Positions 8,493 through 17,118 of a stretch of DNA of 47,219 nucleotides are shown here, in pieces; within the stretch, counting starts at the first letter, position 1; every line of letters begins with the position of its first letter. The notes beneath the pieces were generated by a model. It saw nothing but the letters and a program-made list of their open reading frames with translations. It searched no databases and was not told where the DNA came from. This DNA comes from Bryobacteraceae bacterium (GTDB lineage: Bacteria; Acidobacteriota; Terriglobia; Bryobacterales; Bryobacteraceae), in assembly GCA_028275505.1 (NCBI GenBank), contig JAPWUP010000009.1, positions 1 to 47,219 on the forward strand. The letters run 5' to 3'. A program made the position numbers and the translations under genes.

Positions 8493-9839
8493 TTAGCGCC
8501 CGGGTTTGACGCAGAACAGGTCGGTCCGGGTTTTCCCGCCTTCGGTGATGCGCGAGAGCGCGTACACCGTGCCGTCCTTGCCCACCGCAATCGAGTTCAC
8601 GTAACTCGGCCTGTCCCCGTTCTCAAAGAAAATGGGGCCGTGATCTTTGTAAGTCCCCGTGGGGATGTGGTAAGTGATGAGGTGCAGGTTTTCCCTGCCC
8701 TTGGCCTCCCCCATGGCCGTGGTGGCTTTGCCGGTGACCCGCTTGCCGCCCTCGTAAATCGGCCCTCCAGTCAGGTAATAGATCGTGTGACCGTCAGGCC
8801 CCAAGGTGAAGCCCAGGTAGCCGTAGCTGAACTGGTCGAACATGCCCGCGCGCTTGGAGGGTTCGGAAGTAATCCTCTCGAGCACTTCCACGCGCGGAAC
8901 GCGAGGATCGAAGGCAAACAGATACCCGGAGTTGCCGTGCACCGCGTAAATGCGCTTCTCGGGCGCATACCAGAAAGTCTGCCGCCAGTTATAACCCATG
9001 TGGCCGGGCGAGGAGGGGTCGTACTGGCCGAAGTAGTCCTTCCGCAGGTCCTCGCCTTGCACCACTTCCACCGCGTCCTTGTCGTACACGTAGCGCAGGA
9101 TCTGGCCGTCGGCATTGCTGAAGTAGGCCGAGCCGTCCTCGGGATCAATGGCGATGGAACGGCAGAGAGTGCGGTACTCGGCGCCGCGGCCGCTTTCGCC
9201 CTTGCGCGCGTACAGACCGAGGTTCTTCCATTCGCGCCGCGCAAGATCGTAGCGGAAGAAGTACCCCGTGGGCCAGGTGATGCCGTAAATGCGGCCCCGG
9301 CGCGTGTCCATGTTCATGGTCAGAATTCCCTCGCGTTCCGGCGCCACGCCGAAATCCTCGAAGGTGCGGTTTTTCATATCGAAGGCGAGGAGGTGTCCGC
9401 CCGGATAGGGTTTGTAACCCGGCGGAGGCACGCCGATGGTTTCCATGCCCTCCTTGATCGTGTAGTAACCGATGTGGGTGGCGAAATACAGCTTGCCGTT
9501 GCTCTCCACCGGGGTTACGTGGACCTTGCCCTGGGGTATCGCCTTCAGCCCCTTTTCCCCGCAAGCTTCCGTGATGTCGCCCAGAAACTCGATGCGATCC
9601 CGGAGCGGGTCGTAAACAAACATCCGCGCGCCTACGTCCACCGAGTCCGTGCTCAGGATGTAGTAGATACGGCCGTCGCTGCCCGTGACGATGCCGTTGT
9701 AAGTGTCATGGGCTTCCGGGAAGCCCGAGTTGAACGTGCGCGCCCGCAACTGTTTGGGCTTCACCGTCCGCGGTTGCGGCTGGCAGGAACAAAGAGCGAC
9801 AAGAAGACCGACCGAAATCATCAGGCTTATCGTTCTCAT
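8493..9839 (-). CDS. Putative lipoprotein, beta-propeller-like, unknown function
   Basis: 448 residues from the ATG at 9839, with GGAGG upstream. The N-terminus MRTISLMISVGLLVALCSC is a signal peptide with a likely lipobox cysteine (LCSC), so the protein is probably exported and lipid-anchored. The mature part repeats blade-like units, such as NGIVTGSDGRIYYIL, GKLYFATHIGYY, LLAFDMKNRTFEDFG, GRIYGITWPTGYFFRYDL and GYLFAFDPR. This indicates a beta-propeller of the SMP-30/quinoprotein-like kind. No active-site set could be assigned. It is the last of three minus-strand genes; the others are a Gfo/Idh/MocA oxidoreductase and another exported protein, which suggests carbohydrate use. Function unknown. 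Confidence 0.7.
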   Translation of the reverse strand: MRTISLMISVGLLVALCSCQPQPRTVKPKQLRARTFNSGFPEAHDTYNGIVTGSDGRIYYILSTDSVDVGARMFVYDPLRDRIEFLGDITEACGEKGLKAIPQGKVHVTPVESNGKLYFATHIGYYTIKEGMETIGVPPPGYKPYPGGHLLAFDMKNRTFEDFGVAPEREGILTMNMDTRRGRIYGITWPTGYFFRYDLARREWKNLGLYARKGESGRGAEYRTLCRSIAIDPEDGSAYFSNADGQILRYVYDKDAVEVVQGEDLRKDYFGQYDPSSPGHMGYNWRQTFWYAPEKRIYAVHGNSGYLFAFDPRVPRVEVLERITSEPSKRAGMFDQFSYGYLGFTLGPDGHTIYYLTGGPIYEGGKRVTGKATTAMGEAKGRENLHLITYHIPTGTYKDHGPIFFENGDRPSYVNSIAVGKDGTVYALSRITEGGKTRTDLFCVKPGR

Positions 9840-9918
9840 GGCGTTGGGATCCTCCATTGTACTGGGGAGACGGTCCGCGAAAAGCACGCCGCGCGCCCTT
9901 GCACCGTGTCACCTCGAG

Positions 9919-10824
9919 CTATCGCCGGTTCCTCAAGGTGGAGAGCCATTCGCGGTACATCGCTTCGATGTGCCCCAGCTCGGAATCGCTGATCACCGCC
10001 AGGCTCGCTCTGGCTTTCGCGCTTTCGCCGGCGCGGATCGTGCGTCCGAACAGGCTCAGATACAGGGAATTGTGCGGGTCCTGGTGGTGAGGCGTGGCGA
10101 CCGCGAAACAATCCTCGGGAGCGGCCATCAAAACGACGGCCAGACCAAGATCGCGGGCGCGCCGGATCGCGATGGGAGCAGCCAGTTCGGGGCGGATGGC
10201 CCAATCCACCGGATTGGGCGGGATCTTCCAACGCCCGTCGCGAATCAGAGCGAGCGCGCCGGTGTCGCGCGGAAACATTTGCCAGGCTCCATGTTCTGGC
10301 GCGGCTTCCACCCATCCGGGCGGGGCACCGGCCCAGGCCGCCGAAAAGTTGAAGTCTTTGGTGAAATAGCAGGCCAGAAACGACTCAAAATCCACTAGTT
10401 CCTCGATTGCGCGCACCCTCGTCTCCACCTCCACCCAGTTCCCCTCCCGCCACCGATACCTCGCCCCCAGCTCGAACGGCCTCCCGGCTTCCGCCGGCCA
10501 GAAAACCTCGACCTCCCCCTCAGGAGTCAGCTTCGCTTCTCCCGGCCAGCTCCACGCCCCATCCCCGTACCGCTTGCCTTTCGTGAACACACGGTAGTGG
10601 CTCAACAATCCCATGCTGCTCGACAAGGGGATTCCCTGCGGCACGTACTCCACGCGGGACAGCCCAGTCGCACGCCCTCCTTCGCGCAGCTTGCCGCGCA
10701 ACACGCCGGTATCGAATACGAATTCGGCGCCGGCGGCCCGGAAACGCAGCCCGCCCGCCTGTCCCCAGACCGCGATGGCCATACCCAGCAGGCCGGTTCT
10801 CCAACGGACCCAGCACGTTGCCAT
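9919..10824 (-). CDS. Exported protein of unknown function
   Basis: 301 residues. It starts at ATG 10824, which overlaps the stop of the oxidoreductase gene by one base (TGATG), indicating translational coupling. The N-terminus (MATCWVRWRTGLLGMAIAVWGQA) looks like a signal peptide. The rest is rich in beta-strand, Trp and charged residues (for example GAWSWPGEAKLTPEGEVEVFWPAE) and resembles carbohydrate-active beta-sandwich proteins, but I do not recognise the family. By context it may act with the oxidoreductase on a sugar derivative. A 79-bp gap separates it from the downstream lipoprotein gene, which holds nothing recognisable beyond that gene's RBS. Confidence 0.65.
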   Translation of the reverse strand: MATCWVRWRTGLLGMAIAVWGQAGGLRFRAAGAEFVFDTGVLRGKLREGGRATGLSRVEYVPQGIPLSSSMGLLSHYRVFTKGKRYGDGAWSWPGEAKLTPEGEVEVFWPAEAGRPFELGARYRWREGNWVEVETRVRAIEELVDFESFLACYFTKDFNFSAAWAGAPPGWVEAAPEHGAWQMFPRDTGALALIRDGRWKIPPNPVDWAIRPELAAPIAIRRARDLGLAVVLMAAPEDCFAVATPHHQDPHNSLYLSLFGRTIRAGESAKARASLAVISDSELGHIEAMYREWLSTLRNRR

Positions 10825-12110
10825 CAGAGCAACCTCGTCACGCCGGGAATGAACACCGGGTAGATGCCCTCCGCATCGGGCCGCACGGGAGGCTCCATGT
10901 CCTTGTGCACCTCCTCCGGGCGAGGAGGATAGTAAAAGTCCGACTTGGAAATCCGCTCCCAAGTGATTTCCTCGCCCGTGTAGCAACTGATCTGGCCCAT
11001 GATCGCAATCAGCGTGCTGCGGACCATGTAATCGCCGTTATTGATGGGCTGGCCGGAGCGAATGGCGCGGAACAGGGCCACGTGCTCCAGATCGTAGGGA
11101 TTCACCTTCGGCCCCTGATACTGCCATGTGGTCTCGCCTTCGATCCGCATCTCGAGCAGGCTGGCCCGGCCCTTCGCCCCTAGGATCCGGCTCGAGGTCT
11201 CGTTGTAGCAGTTCGGGATCGTGCGACAGAAGGCGTACACGCGGACATGATTGGGGAATTCGTAAACCACCGCGTGGTGGTCGAAGACGCTGCCATAGAT
11301 CTCTCCGCGCAGCGTGGACCGCCCGCCCATGCCGTGGCATTTCAAGGGAGCCGCCTCCTTGAGCACCCACGATGCGCGGTCGAGGTTATGGATGAGGGAT
11401 TGCGGGACGTCGTCGCCCGAGAGCCAGTGGAAGTGATACTGGTTGCTGGCCTGGTACTCCACTTCGGTCAAGCCGGGCCGGCGCGGATACAGGACATAGG
11501 GGGCGCGCAGGAAGTTTTCCTCGATGGCGATGACCTCGCCGATGGCGCCCTCGTGGATGCGCCGCACGGTCTCGATATAGCCCGGGTGGTAACGGCTTTG
11601 CAAACCGGAGACCACGCAGAGCTTCTTGCGACGGGCGAGCTCACAGGCCTCGGCGACCACTTTGACACCGGCGGGATCTATGGCGTGAGGCTTTTCGACG
11701 AACACATGCTTGCCGGCCTCGATGGCGGCCTTCATGTGCAAGGGATGGAACTTGGCCGCGTTGGCGATGATCACCACGTCCGAGCACTCGATCACGCGGC
11801 GGTAGGCGTCGAATCCGGCAAAACAACGGTCGTCGGTCACCTGGACCTGATCGGGTTTCTTCAACCGCAGCGCCGTGCGCTTTTCCTGCACCCGATCCAT
11901 GAGCAGGTCGGCCATGGCCACGAGCTGCACTCCCTTGTCCGCATTCATGGCGTTCAGGGCGGCGGCTTCGCCACGCCCGCCGCAGCCGATCAAACCCACG
12001 CGAATTACGTCGCTGCCCCCCACGTAACCGGCGGAGGCCGGCAACCAGCTCAGGCCGATGGCGGCGTTTCTCAGGAACTCGCGGCGCGATCCCGTGGTTC
12101 GGTCGTTCAT
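10824..12110 (-). CDS. Gfo/Idh/MocA-family oxidoreductase with Tat signal
   Basis: 428 residues. The N-terminus GSRREFLRNAAIGLSWLPA is a twin-arginine signal, so the folded enzyme with its cofactor is probably exported. The Rossmann motif is VGLIGCGGRG (residues about 37-46), and the family EKP motif appears as VFVEKPHAID. The C-terminal domain is the usual alpha/beta dimerisation fold. Members oxidise or reduce sugars and sugar derivatives with NAD(P), but the substrate cannot be read from sequence. The RBS GGAGGAG is strong. The gene is the head of a minus-strand operon and is divergent from the gene at 12205. Tat-exported members of this family are numerous in Acidobacteria and Planctomycetes. 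Confidence 0.88.
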   Translation of the reverse strand: MNDRTTGSRREFLRNAAIGLSWLPASAGYVGGSDVIRVGLIGCGGRGEAAALNAMNADKGVQLVAMADLLMDRVQEKRTALRLKKPDQVQVTDDRCFAGFDAYRRVIECSDVVIIANAAKFHPLHMKAAIEAGKHVFVEKPHAIDPAGVKVVAEACELARRKKLCVVSGLQSRYHPGYIETVRRIHEGAIGEVIAIEENFLRAPYVLYPRRPGLTEVEYQASNQYHFHWLSGDDVPQSLIHNLDRASWVLKEAAPLKCHGMGGRSTLRGEIYGSVFDHHAVVYEFPNHVRVYAFCRTIPNCYNETSSRILGAKGRASLLEMRIEGETTWQYQGPKVNPYDLEHVALFRAIRSGQPINNGDYMVRSTLIAIMGQISCYTGEEITWERISKSDFYYPPRPEEVHKDMEPPVRPDAEGIYPVFIPGVTRLL

Positions 12111-12186
12111 AGGTGTTCGCTCCTCCGCAACAGTCTAGTGCAGGGGCGTGCCCGCCGTGGGGCGGTCGTCCCGGCAGCAAAAAGCT

Positions 12187-12195
12187 TAGTATAGG
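12187..12195. promoter_or_regulatory. Overlapping divergent -10-like hexamers
   Basis: TATACT (minus, 12193-12188) faces the oxidoreductase gene. TAGTAT (12187-12192) or TATAGG (12190-12195) faces the gene at 12205. The minus element is a 5/6 match and the plus elements are weaker, 4/6. Confidence 0.4.
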
Positions 12196-12204
12196 AAAGT
12201 GGCT

Positions 12205-12624
12205 ATGTTCTTCCGACGCGTACGCCCGCGCGAACCCGATTTCGCCGAGCGCATCCAGGCTTTGAAGGACTGGGGCTTCCAGGTCGTGCCCCAGAGTGAC
12301 GGCAGCGTCCTTGTTTTCCGTGACGGTTGCCGGGCGCGGGTGCGCCGCGGTCCAGGCGAGGTCCCTGAGGTGGATCAGGTGGGGCGCGATCTGGGCGGAG
12401 AAACGGCGCGGCTGGTGGATGCCGGCTATCAGAAATTCTGGCTGACACCGGGCGGACGGCGCCGGCCCGCTCTCGCCGAAGAGCTCAAGGCGCTTCATGC
12501 CTTCGAGGAAGACCTGCGCGAGGCGCTGGGCTTGACGAGCCTGTACAACACGTCCCTGGGCACCGTCAACGCTTACCATCGCTATGACCGTTTGCGGGAT
12601 CGCCAGAACGGGACCTCCCTTTAG
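12205..12624 (+). CDS. Conserved-looking protein of unknown function
   Basis: 139 residues from ATG 12205. A GTG two codons upstream (12199) is the alternative; AGGAAAG suits the ATG better. The protein is soluble and charged, starting MFFRRVRPREPDF. It has an N-terminal alpha/beta-looking half (ALKDWGFQVVPQSDGSVLVFRDGCRARVRRG) and a C-terminal helical half ending TSLGTVNAYHRYDRL. I do not recognise a family, signal peptide or catalytic motif. It lies between the oxidoreductase operon and hfq, with a GC-rich hairpin behind it. Confidence 0.65.
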   Translation: MFFRRVRPREPDFAERIQALKDWGFQVVPQSDGSVLVFRDGCRARVRRGPGEVPEVDQVGRDLGGETARLVDAGYQKFWLTPGGRRRPALAEELKALHAFEEDLREALGLTSLYNTSLGTVNAYHRYDRLRDRQNGTSL

Positions 12625-12638
12625 GCCACAACCTGTAG

Positions 12639-12662
12639 CCCTGCGTGCTCTCGCATGCGGGG
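12639..12662 (+). terminator. GC-rich hairpin before hfq, possibly a terminator
   Basis: CCCTGCGTGC (12639-12648) pairs with GCATGCGGGG (12653-12662), with two G-T wobbles and a TCTC loop. It lies 15 bp after the preceding stop. No T-run follows, so termination is uncertain. It may instead stabilise a 3' end. Confidence 0.35.
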
Positions 12663-12688
12663 CGAGCCGAGCCCTGGATCGCTCGTGG

Positions 12689-12697
12689 TGTTAAAAT
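12689..12697 (+). promoter_or_regulatory. Extended -10 promoter of hfq
   Basis: TGTTAAAAT is an extended -10 (TGn plus a 5/6 match). Transcription would start near 12704 and give a leader of about 54 nt. No clear -35 box is visible. Confidence 0.45.
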
Positions 12698-12757
12698 CGG
12701 GTGACGCGGATGATACTCGCCGCAAGGCCCCGGGGGACCTGGCCGGAGGAGATAGTT

Positions 12758-13045
12758 ATGGACAAACCAGCGCAAAATATTCAGGAAGCGTTCCTCAACA
12801 ATGCGCGCAAGGAAAAAATCCTGCTGACCATTTACCTGATGAGCGGGGTCAAGTTATCTGGCCGCATCAAGAGCTTTGATAAGTACTCGCTCATCCTGGA
12901 ATCCAACAATCAGGAACAGCTCATTTTCAAGCACGCGATATCCACCGTGGTGGTTCCCAAGCCCAGCCACACCCACGCCGCAAGCCACTCCGCGGGGGAG
13001 ACGACGCATAGCACGCCTGGCGCGACTCCGGCCGCGGAAGCCTGA
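12758..13045 (+). CDS. hfq: RNA chaperone Hfq
   Basis: 95 residues. Hfq forms a hexameric Sm-like ring that binds small RNAs and U-rich or A-rich stretches and promotes pairing with mRNA. The Sm1 part reads [23 protein letters not shown], and the Sm2 part has the signature FKHAISTVV. The start [20 protein letters not shown] is canonical, with GGAGGA upstream, so an upstream in-frame ATG at 12701 is rejected. The C-terminal tail of about 30 residues is low-complexity, rich in His, Thr, Ala and Ser, as in other long-tailed Hfq proteins. hflX follows 23 bp later, the conserved hfq-hflX arrangement. Confidence 0.96.
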   Translation: MDKPAQNIQEAFLNNARKEKILLTIYLMSGVKLSGRIKSFDKYSLILESNNQEQLIFKHAISTVVVPKPSHTHAASHSAGETTHSTPGATPAAEA

Positions 13046-13068
13046 TCCGCGCCTGGCTGGACCCAACT

Positions 13069-14379
13069 ATGGAACGCGCCATTCTGGTGGGCCTGGACCT
13101 CAAGGATCGCCGCCGCCGGCCGCGTTCCTCGCTCGACGGCGCCGATTACAGCGCGGAGGAATCTTTGCAGGAGTTGGTCGCGCTGGCTGAGAGCGCCGGC
13201 GCCCAAGTCATCGGGACCACCCTCCAGTCGCGACCGCGCCCGGAGCCCGATACCCTCATTGGCTCGGGGAAAGTGGAGGAGATCGCGCAGTGGGTCCAGG
13301 CTGAGGGCGCCGATCTGGTGATCTTCGACCACGACCTGACGCCCTCGCAGCAGCGCAATCTCGAGGAGCGGCTGGGCTGCAAGGTAGTGGACCGCACCCA
13401 GCTCATCCTGGACATCTTCGCGCGGCGCGCCCGTACCCGCGAGGGCCAGCTTCAGGTCGAGCTGGCTCAGTTGAACTACTTGCTGCCGCGGCTGACCGGA
13501 CGGGGCGCTGAAATGTCGCGGCTGGGCGGCGGCATCGGCACGCGAGGGCCGGGCGAAACGCAACTGGAAACCGACCGCAGGCGCATCCGCCGCCGCATCC
13601 GCAAATTGATGGAGGAACTGGAAGCGGTGCGCGCCGCCCGCGCCGTTCAGCGGCGCCGTCGCAAGGAAGCCCCTTTGCCTACCGCGGCGCTGGTGGGATA
13701 CACGAACGCCGGTAAATCTACACTGTTCAACCGGCTGACCGGAGCCCACGTGCTCACGGACGATCGCCTGTTTGCCACGCTGGATCCCACCGTGCGACCC
13801 GTGGTGCTGCCGTCGCACCGTCGTGTCCTGCTCAGCGATACTGTGGGCTTCATCCGCAAGCTCCCCGTCACCCTGGTGAAAGCCTTCCGGGCCACCCTGG
13901 AGGAGGTGACGGAAGCCGCCCTGATCCTGCATGTCGTTGACGTTTCCGCGCCCCAAGCCGCCGCGCAAATGGCGCAGGTGGAAAAGGTCTTGGCTGACAT
14001 CGGCGCCGGTTCCACACCGCGCTTGCTGGTGCTCAACAAGGTGGACTTGCTGGAGCAAAAGGACCTGGACGCGCAGGCCTGGCTGACCCGACTGGCTGGC
14101 GAGGCGGCCCGATCCCAGACCCGAGCCGTGGCCATTTCGGCGCTCACCGGCGAGGGCGTGGACCAATTACTGAGCGCCATGGACGAGGCTCTCTCGTTCG
14201 ATCCCCTGACAACAGCGACCTTCCGCTTTCCGGCTGGCGACTCATCCAAGGCGGGCCTGCTCTATCAACTGGGGCGCGTGATCTCGGCGCGCTTCGACGG
14301 TTCGGAATACGAAATCGAGGCCGAGGTCCCGCAATCGCTGAAGCTGAGGCTGGCAAACTACCTCGTGGAAAGCTGCTGA
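13069..14379 (+). CDS. hflX: GTPase HflX (ribosome-associated)
   Basis: 436 residues. HflX is a GTPase that binds the large ribosomal subunit and helps rescue or split stalled ribosomes under stress. The N-terminal HflX domain contains TLIGSGKVEEIA and DHDLTPSQQRNLEERLGCKVVDRT. A glycine-rich linker follows, LGGGIGTRGPGETQLETDRR. The G domain has G1 GYTNAGKSTLF, G3 DTVGFIRKLP and G4 NKVD. It is placed immediately after hfq, as in many bacteria. Confidence 0.96.
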   Translation: MERAILVGLDLKDRRRRPRSSLDGADYSAEESLQELVALAESAGAQVIGTTLQSRPRPEPDTLIGSGKVEEIAQWVQAEGADLVIFDHDLTPSQQRNLEERLGCKVVDRTQLILDIFARRARTREGQLQVELAQLNYLLPRLTGRGAEMSRLGGGIGTRGPGETQLETDRRRIRRRIRKLMEELEAVRAARAVQRRRRKEAPLPTAALVGYTNAGKSTLFNRLTGAHVLTDDRLFATLDPTVRPVVLPSHRRVLLSDTVGFIRKLPVTLVKAFRATLEEVTEAALILHVVDVSAPQAAAQMAQVEKVLADIGAGSTPRLLVLNKVDLLEQKDLDAQAWLTRLAGEAARSQTRAVAISALTGEGVDQLLSAMDEALSFDPLTTATFRFPAGDSSKAGLLYQLGRVISARFDGSEYEIEAEVPQSLKLRLANYLVESC

Positions 14380-14429
14380 AGTCGCCGGGTCCCGGGAGCA
14401 TCCGGCTGGTTTATCATTGAAAATACCTG

Positions 14430-15068
14430 ATGAACATCCCGACCCTGCTGACCCTGCTGCGGATCTTTTTCGTCCCGTTGCTCGTCGCGCTTCTGGTGCA
14501 GGGCAAGGTGTCGCTCAACCTGCTGGGCGTGGTGGTCAGCAGCGAGCTGGTGGCGCTCGCTATTTTCCTCGCGGCGGCTATCACGGATCTGCTCGATGGC
14601 TATCTGGCGCGACGCTGGGGTCAGATCACCACGGTGGGAACCCTGCTGGACCCCATCGCTGACAAGCTCCTGATTTCCTCGGCCCTGATCGCCTTGGTGC
14701 AGGTGGACATGGTGCCTGCGTGGCTGGTGATCGTCATTGTGGGACGGGAATTTGCCGTGTCCGGCTTGCGCAGCATCGCGGCCAGCGTGGGTTATACGAT
14801 TCACGCCAGTGATCTCGGCAAAACCAAGATGGTCACGCAAGTGGTGGCCGTGTCCTTGTACCTGCTGGCGATGCGCTGGCCCAAGCTTCAGCCGTGGGCG
14901 GCAGCCTGCATGTGGGGCGTGGCCGGTTTTGCCTTGTGGTCGGCGGCAGGGTATTTCCGCAAGTTCTGGCGCGCGGTGGACGAGGGAGTCAAACGGCGCA
15001 GACGCCTCGAATTACTGCGGATTGAACGCGAGCGGCGGCGGAGTCTCGCCGGACGGCGGCTCGGCTGA
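14430..15068 (+). CDS. pgsA: CDP-diacylglycerol-glycerol-3-phosphate 3-phosphatidyltransferase
   Basis: 212 residues, an integral membrane protein with about five or six hydrophobic segments. It makes phosphatidylglycerol phosphate from CDP-diacylglycerol and glycerol 3-phosphate, the committed step to PG and cardiolipin. The CDP-alcohol phosphotransferase motif is complete: DLLDGYLARRWGQITTVGTL followed by LDPIADK (pattern DxxDGxxARx8GxxxDxxxD). The C-terminus is strongly basic (RRRRLELLRIERERRR). Its last 57 bp overlap the 3' end of the convergent rodZ-like gene. A weak -10 (TTTATCATT) lies in the 50-bp gap behind hflX. Confidence 0.92.
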   Translation: MNIPTLLTLLRIFFVPLLVALLVQGKVSLNLLGVVVSSELVALAIFLAAAITDLLDGYLARRWGQITTVGTLLDPIADKLLISSALIALVQVDMVPAWLVIVIVGREFAVSGLRSIAASVGYTIHASDLGKTKMVTQVVAVSLYLLAMRWPKLQPWAAACMWGVAGFALWSAAGYFRKFWRAVDEGVKRRRRLELLRIERERRRSLAGRRLG

Positions 15069-15977
15069 AGGCTTGGGCTCGGCTTCCGACGGTTTCGGCC
15101 TCGGCCCCGAGATGCGGTACGTTTCTTTCGTGATCTCCACGGTCCGCACCTGCCCCTCCGGGCCGATGGGACCCAACGGGGTGCCGTTCCTGAGCACTTG
15201 CAAACCTCCCGCGTTGCCCGTCAGAATCCGAATCCGCTCAGAAGCTTCGAAGGTGCGAGCCTGCCCGCTGCGGAGCGTGCCCACAAAAACGACCTTTTCG
15301 TCGGAGTGCACCTGGATCCAGGAGTCTTTCTGCGCCCGGATCTCGACCACGAGCGATTGTCTTTCGGGAGTACTCTCCGCCGCGGGCGCAGGCTGGGCGG
15401 TTTCGGCGGGTCCCGCGGCTGCGGGTTGAGGCGCTGGCGCGGGGCCAGCTGTCGGCGCAGGTCCCGGCAACGTAGATGCCGGCGGCTGCACAGCGGGCTG
15501 CGGCGTGACTGGCGCGACTGTGGTCTCAGCCGGGCGGATCGCATGCAACTCGGCCTCGGCGCGGACCCGCACCTGCCGCCAGCCCAGATAAACTCCAAGG
15601 ATGCCCGCAACCACCAGGCCGGCCACCGTCACATAAGCCAACCACCGCGATGCGGGCTGGGTCCGCCACAAGACCGGGGACTTTTCCGGACCGCTCACGC
15701 TCAGGCCGGTCAGGACCTCCTGGGCGCTCACCACAGGGCCGGGTTCGCCAAGCTGGCGCTTGATCTCGGCTTCCAGCTCCGGATCATCCAGCCCGATATA
15801 GCGCGCGTACTGCCGGATGAAGCTGCGGGCATAAAAGGCTCCCGGAAGCTGATCGAACTGGTCATTCTCGATGGCTTCCAGGAAGGCTGTGCGGATGCGG
15901 GTAAATTCGGAGATTTCGGAAAGCTTGATGCCCTTTCGCAGGCGTTCCTCGCGCAGCCGCTGGCCGATCGAATACAT
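15012..15977 (-). CDS. rodZ: RodZ-like protein: HTH, one membrane span, DUF4115
   Basis: 321 residues from ATG 15977. Residues about 4-70 form a Cro/CI-type helix-turn-helix of the RodZ kind (GQRLREERLRKGIKLSEISE, then ARSFIRQYARYIGLD). One membrane span follows at about 112-134, then a long Pro/Ala-rich periplasmic linker of about 60 residues. A beta-rich DUF4115-like domain follows (LVVEIRAQKDSWIQVHSDEKVV), and the tail is Pro-rich. RodZ links MreB filaments to the elongation machinery. The layout fits, but acidobacterial proteins of this class may have diverged in role. The promoter is probably TATTAT at 16010-16005. The 3' end overlaps pgsA by 57 bp, tail to tail. Confidence 0.85.
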   Translation of the reverse strand: MYSIGQRLREERLRKGIKLSEISEFTRIRTAFLEAIENDQFDQLPGAFYARSFIRQYARYIGLDDPELEAEIKRQLGEPGPVVSAQEVLTGLSVSGPEKSPVLWRTQPASRWLAYVTVAGLVVAGILGVYLGWRQVRVRAEAELHAIRPAETTVAPVTPQPAVQPPASTLPGPAPTAGPAPAPQPAAAGPAETAQPAPAAESTPERQSLVVEIRAQKDSWIQVHSDEKVVFVGTLRSGQARTFEASERIRILTGNAGGLQVLRNGTPLGPIGPEGQVRTVEITKETYRISGPRPKPSEAEPKPSAEPPSGETPPPLAFNPQ

Positions 15978-16003
15978 CGCTACTCCGCCACGCGCCCCAT
16001 CGC

Positions 16004-16010
16004 TATAATA
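16004..16010. promoter_or_regulatory. Symmetric -10: TATAAT (+) overlapping TATTAT (-)
   Basis: A perfect TATAAT on the plus strand (16004-16009) would serve the glycosyltransferase chain beginning at 16084. The minus-strand TATTAT (16010-16005) would serve rodZ (ATG 15977). Neither has an obvious -35 box. Confidence 0.5.
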
Positions 16011-16083
16011 CAACAAATCCTGCGTGTATCCGCGGCGCGATCGTTGCGCCTCGCCAACTTGATCCGGCGTCGGGACTTTGCCG

Positions 16084-17118
16084 ATGTCAGAAATTTCGGT
16101 GATCGTAGTGAACTGGAATCGCCGTGAGTTGCTCCGGCATTGCCTGCTTTCCCTCGCGGAGCAGCGTGAAGTCTCTTTCGAAGTAATTCTGGTGGATAAC
16201 GGGAGCGAGGACGGCTCCGTAGAGATGGCGCAAAACGAGTTCGGATCCCGGCCCGGTTTCCCCTTGCGGATCCTGCGCAATGCCTCGAACCGGGGATTTT
16301 GCGCCGCCAACAACCAGGGCATTGCCGTGGCAAGCGGCGATTACGTGGCGCTGCTCAACAATGACGCCGTGGCGTCTCCGGGCTGGCTGGCCGCGCTGCG
16401 ACGCGCTTTCGAGTACGGTGCGGACATAGGCATGGCGGCCTCGAAGATTCTGGTCAAGGAGGATCCCGCCCGGATTGACAAGGTTGGCCACCTGATTTAT
16501 CCCGACGGTCAAAACCGGGGCCGGGGATCGGGCGAGCTGGATCAGGGCCAGTACGACGCCATGGAAGAAGTCCTCTGGCCGGACGGCTGCGCGGCGATGT
16601 ACCGCCGGAGCATGCTTGAGCAAATCGGGGGTTTTGACGAGGATTTCTTCGCTTACGGGGACGACGCCGAGCTGGGCCTGCGGGCTCGCATCGCCGGCTG
16701 GCGTTGTCTTTATGTGCCGGACGCCGTGGTCTGGCACCACCGCGGGGCCACGCTGGGACTGACCTCCACCCGGCGCCTGCAATTGATCGAACGCAACCGT
16801 GTGCTGCTTGCCGTGAAGCTTTTTCCCTGGAGCCTGCTGGCGCTGAATCCCTGGTATTACGGCGTACGGCTAGCCGCCGGGGTCTGGGCAGCGATCCGCA
16901 ACAGGGGCGAGCTGGCGCGCTATGCTGGTTTCTCCGGCAAGTTGCGGGCTGCGTTGGCGCTGCTCGCAGGGGATCTGGCTGCGATGGCCCTGATTCCCCG
17001 GATGCTCCGCAAACGGCGCGAGCTCCGGCGTATCCGGAAACTCAGCGATTCCGAACTGAGGCGCCTCATCCTGAGGCATCGCATCAGCCTCCGGCAAATG
17101 ATGGGACTGGCAGCGTGA
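16084..17118 (+). CDS. GT2 family glycosyltransferase
   Basis: 344 residues. The GT-A fold motifs are present in order: SVIVVNWNRRELL, ILVDNGSEDGS, NRGFCAANNQG, the metal-binding segment LLNNDAVASPGWL, and GGFDEDFFAYGDDAELGLRA near the acceptor site. The pattern is that of rhamnosyl- or other O-antigen/exopolysaccharide transferases; donor and acceptor cannot be read. The C-terminal 100 residues are hydrophobic then very basic, suggesting membrane association. I start at ATG 16084 rather than TTG 16078. The stop overlaps the next start (TGATG), the first of several couplings in this chain. Confidence 0.9.
   Translation: MSEISVIVVNWNRRELLRHCLLSLAEQREVSFEVILVDNGSEDGSVEMAQNEFGSRPGFPLRILRNASNRGFCAANNQGIAVASGDYVALLNNDAVASPGWLAALRRAFEYGADIGMAASKILVKEDPARIDKVGHLIYPDGQNRGRGSGELDQGQYDAMEEVLWPDGCAAMYRRSMLEQIGGFDEDFFAYGDDAELGLRARIAGWRCLYVPDAVVWHHRGATLGLTSTRRLQLIERNRVLLAVKLFPWSLLALNPWYYGVRLAAGVWAAIRNRGELARYAGFSGKLRAALALLAGDLAAMALIPRMLRKRRELRRIRKLSDSELRRLILRHRISLRQMMGLAA

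Noticed and set aside
5615-8590. Very long open frame antisense to ppdK (about 990 codons)
   Set aside because: It mirrors the codon structure of ppdK in GC-rich DNA, is rich in His/Asp/Leu runs typical of shadow frames, and has no recognisable domain.
13146-14166. Antisense frames over hflX
   Set aside because: hflX has complete GTPase motifs on the plus strand; the opposite frames have none.
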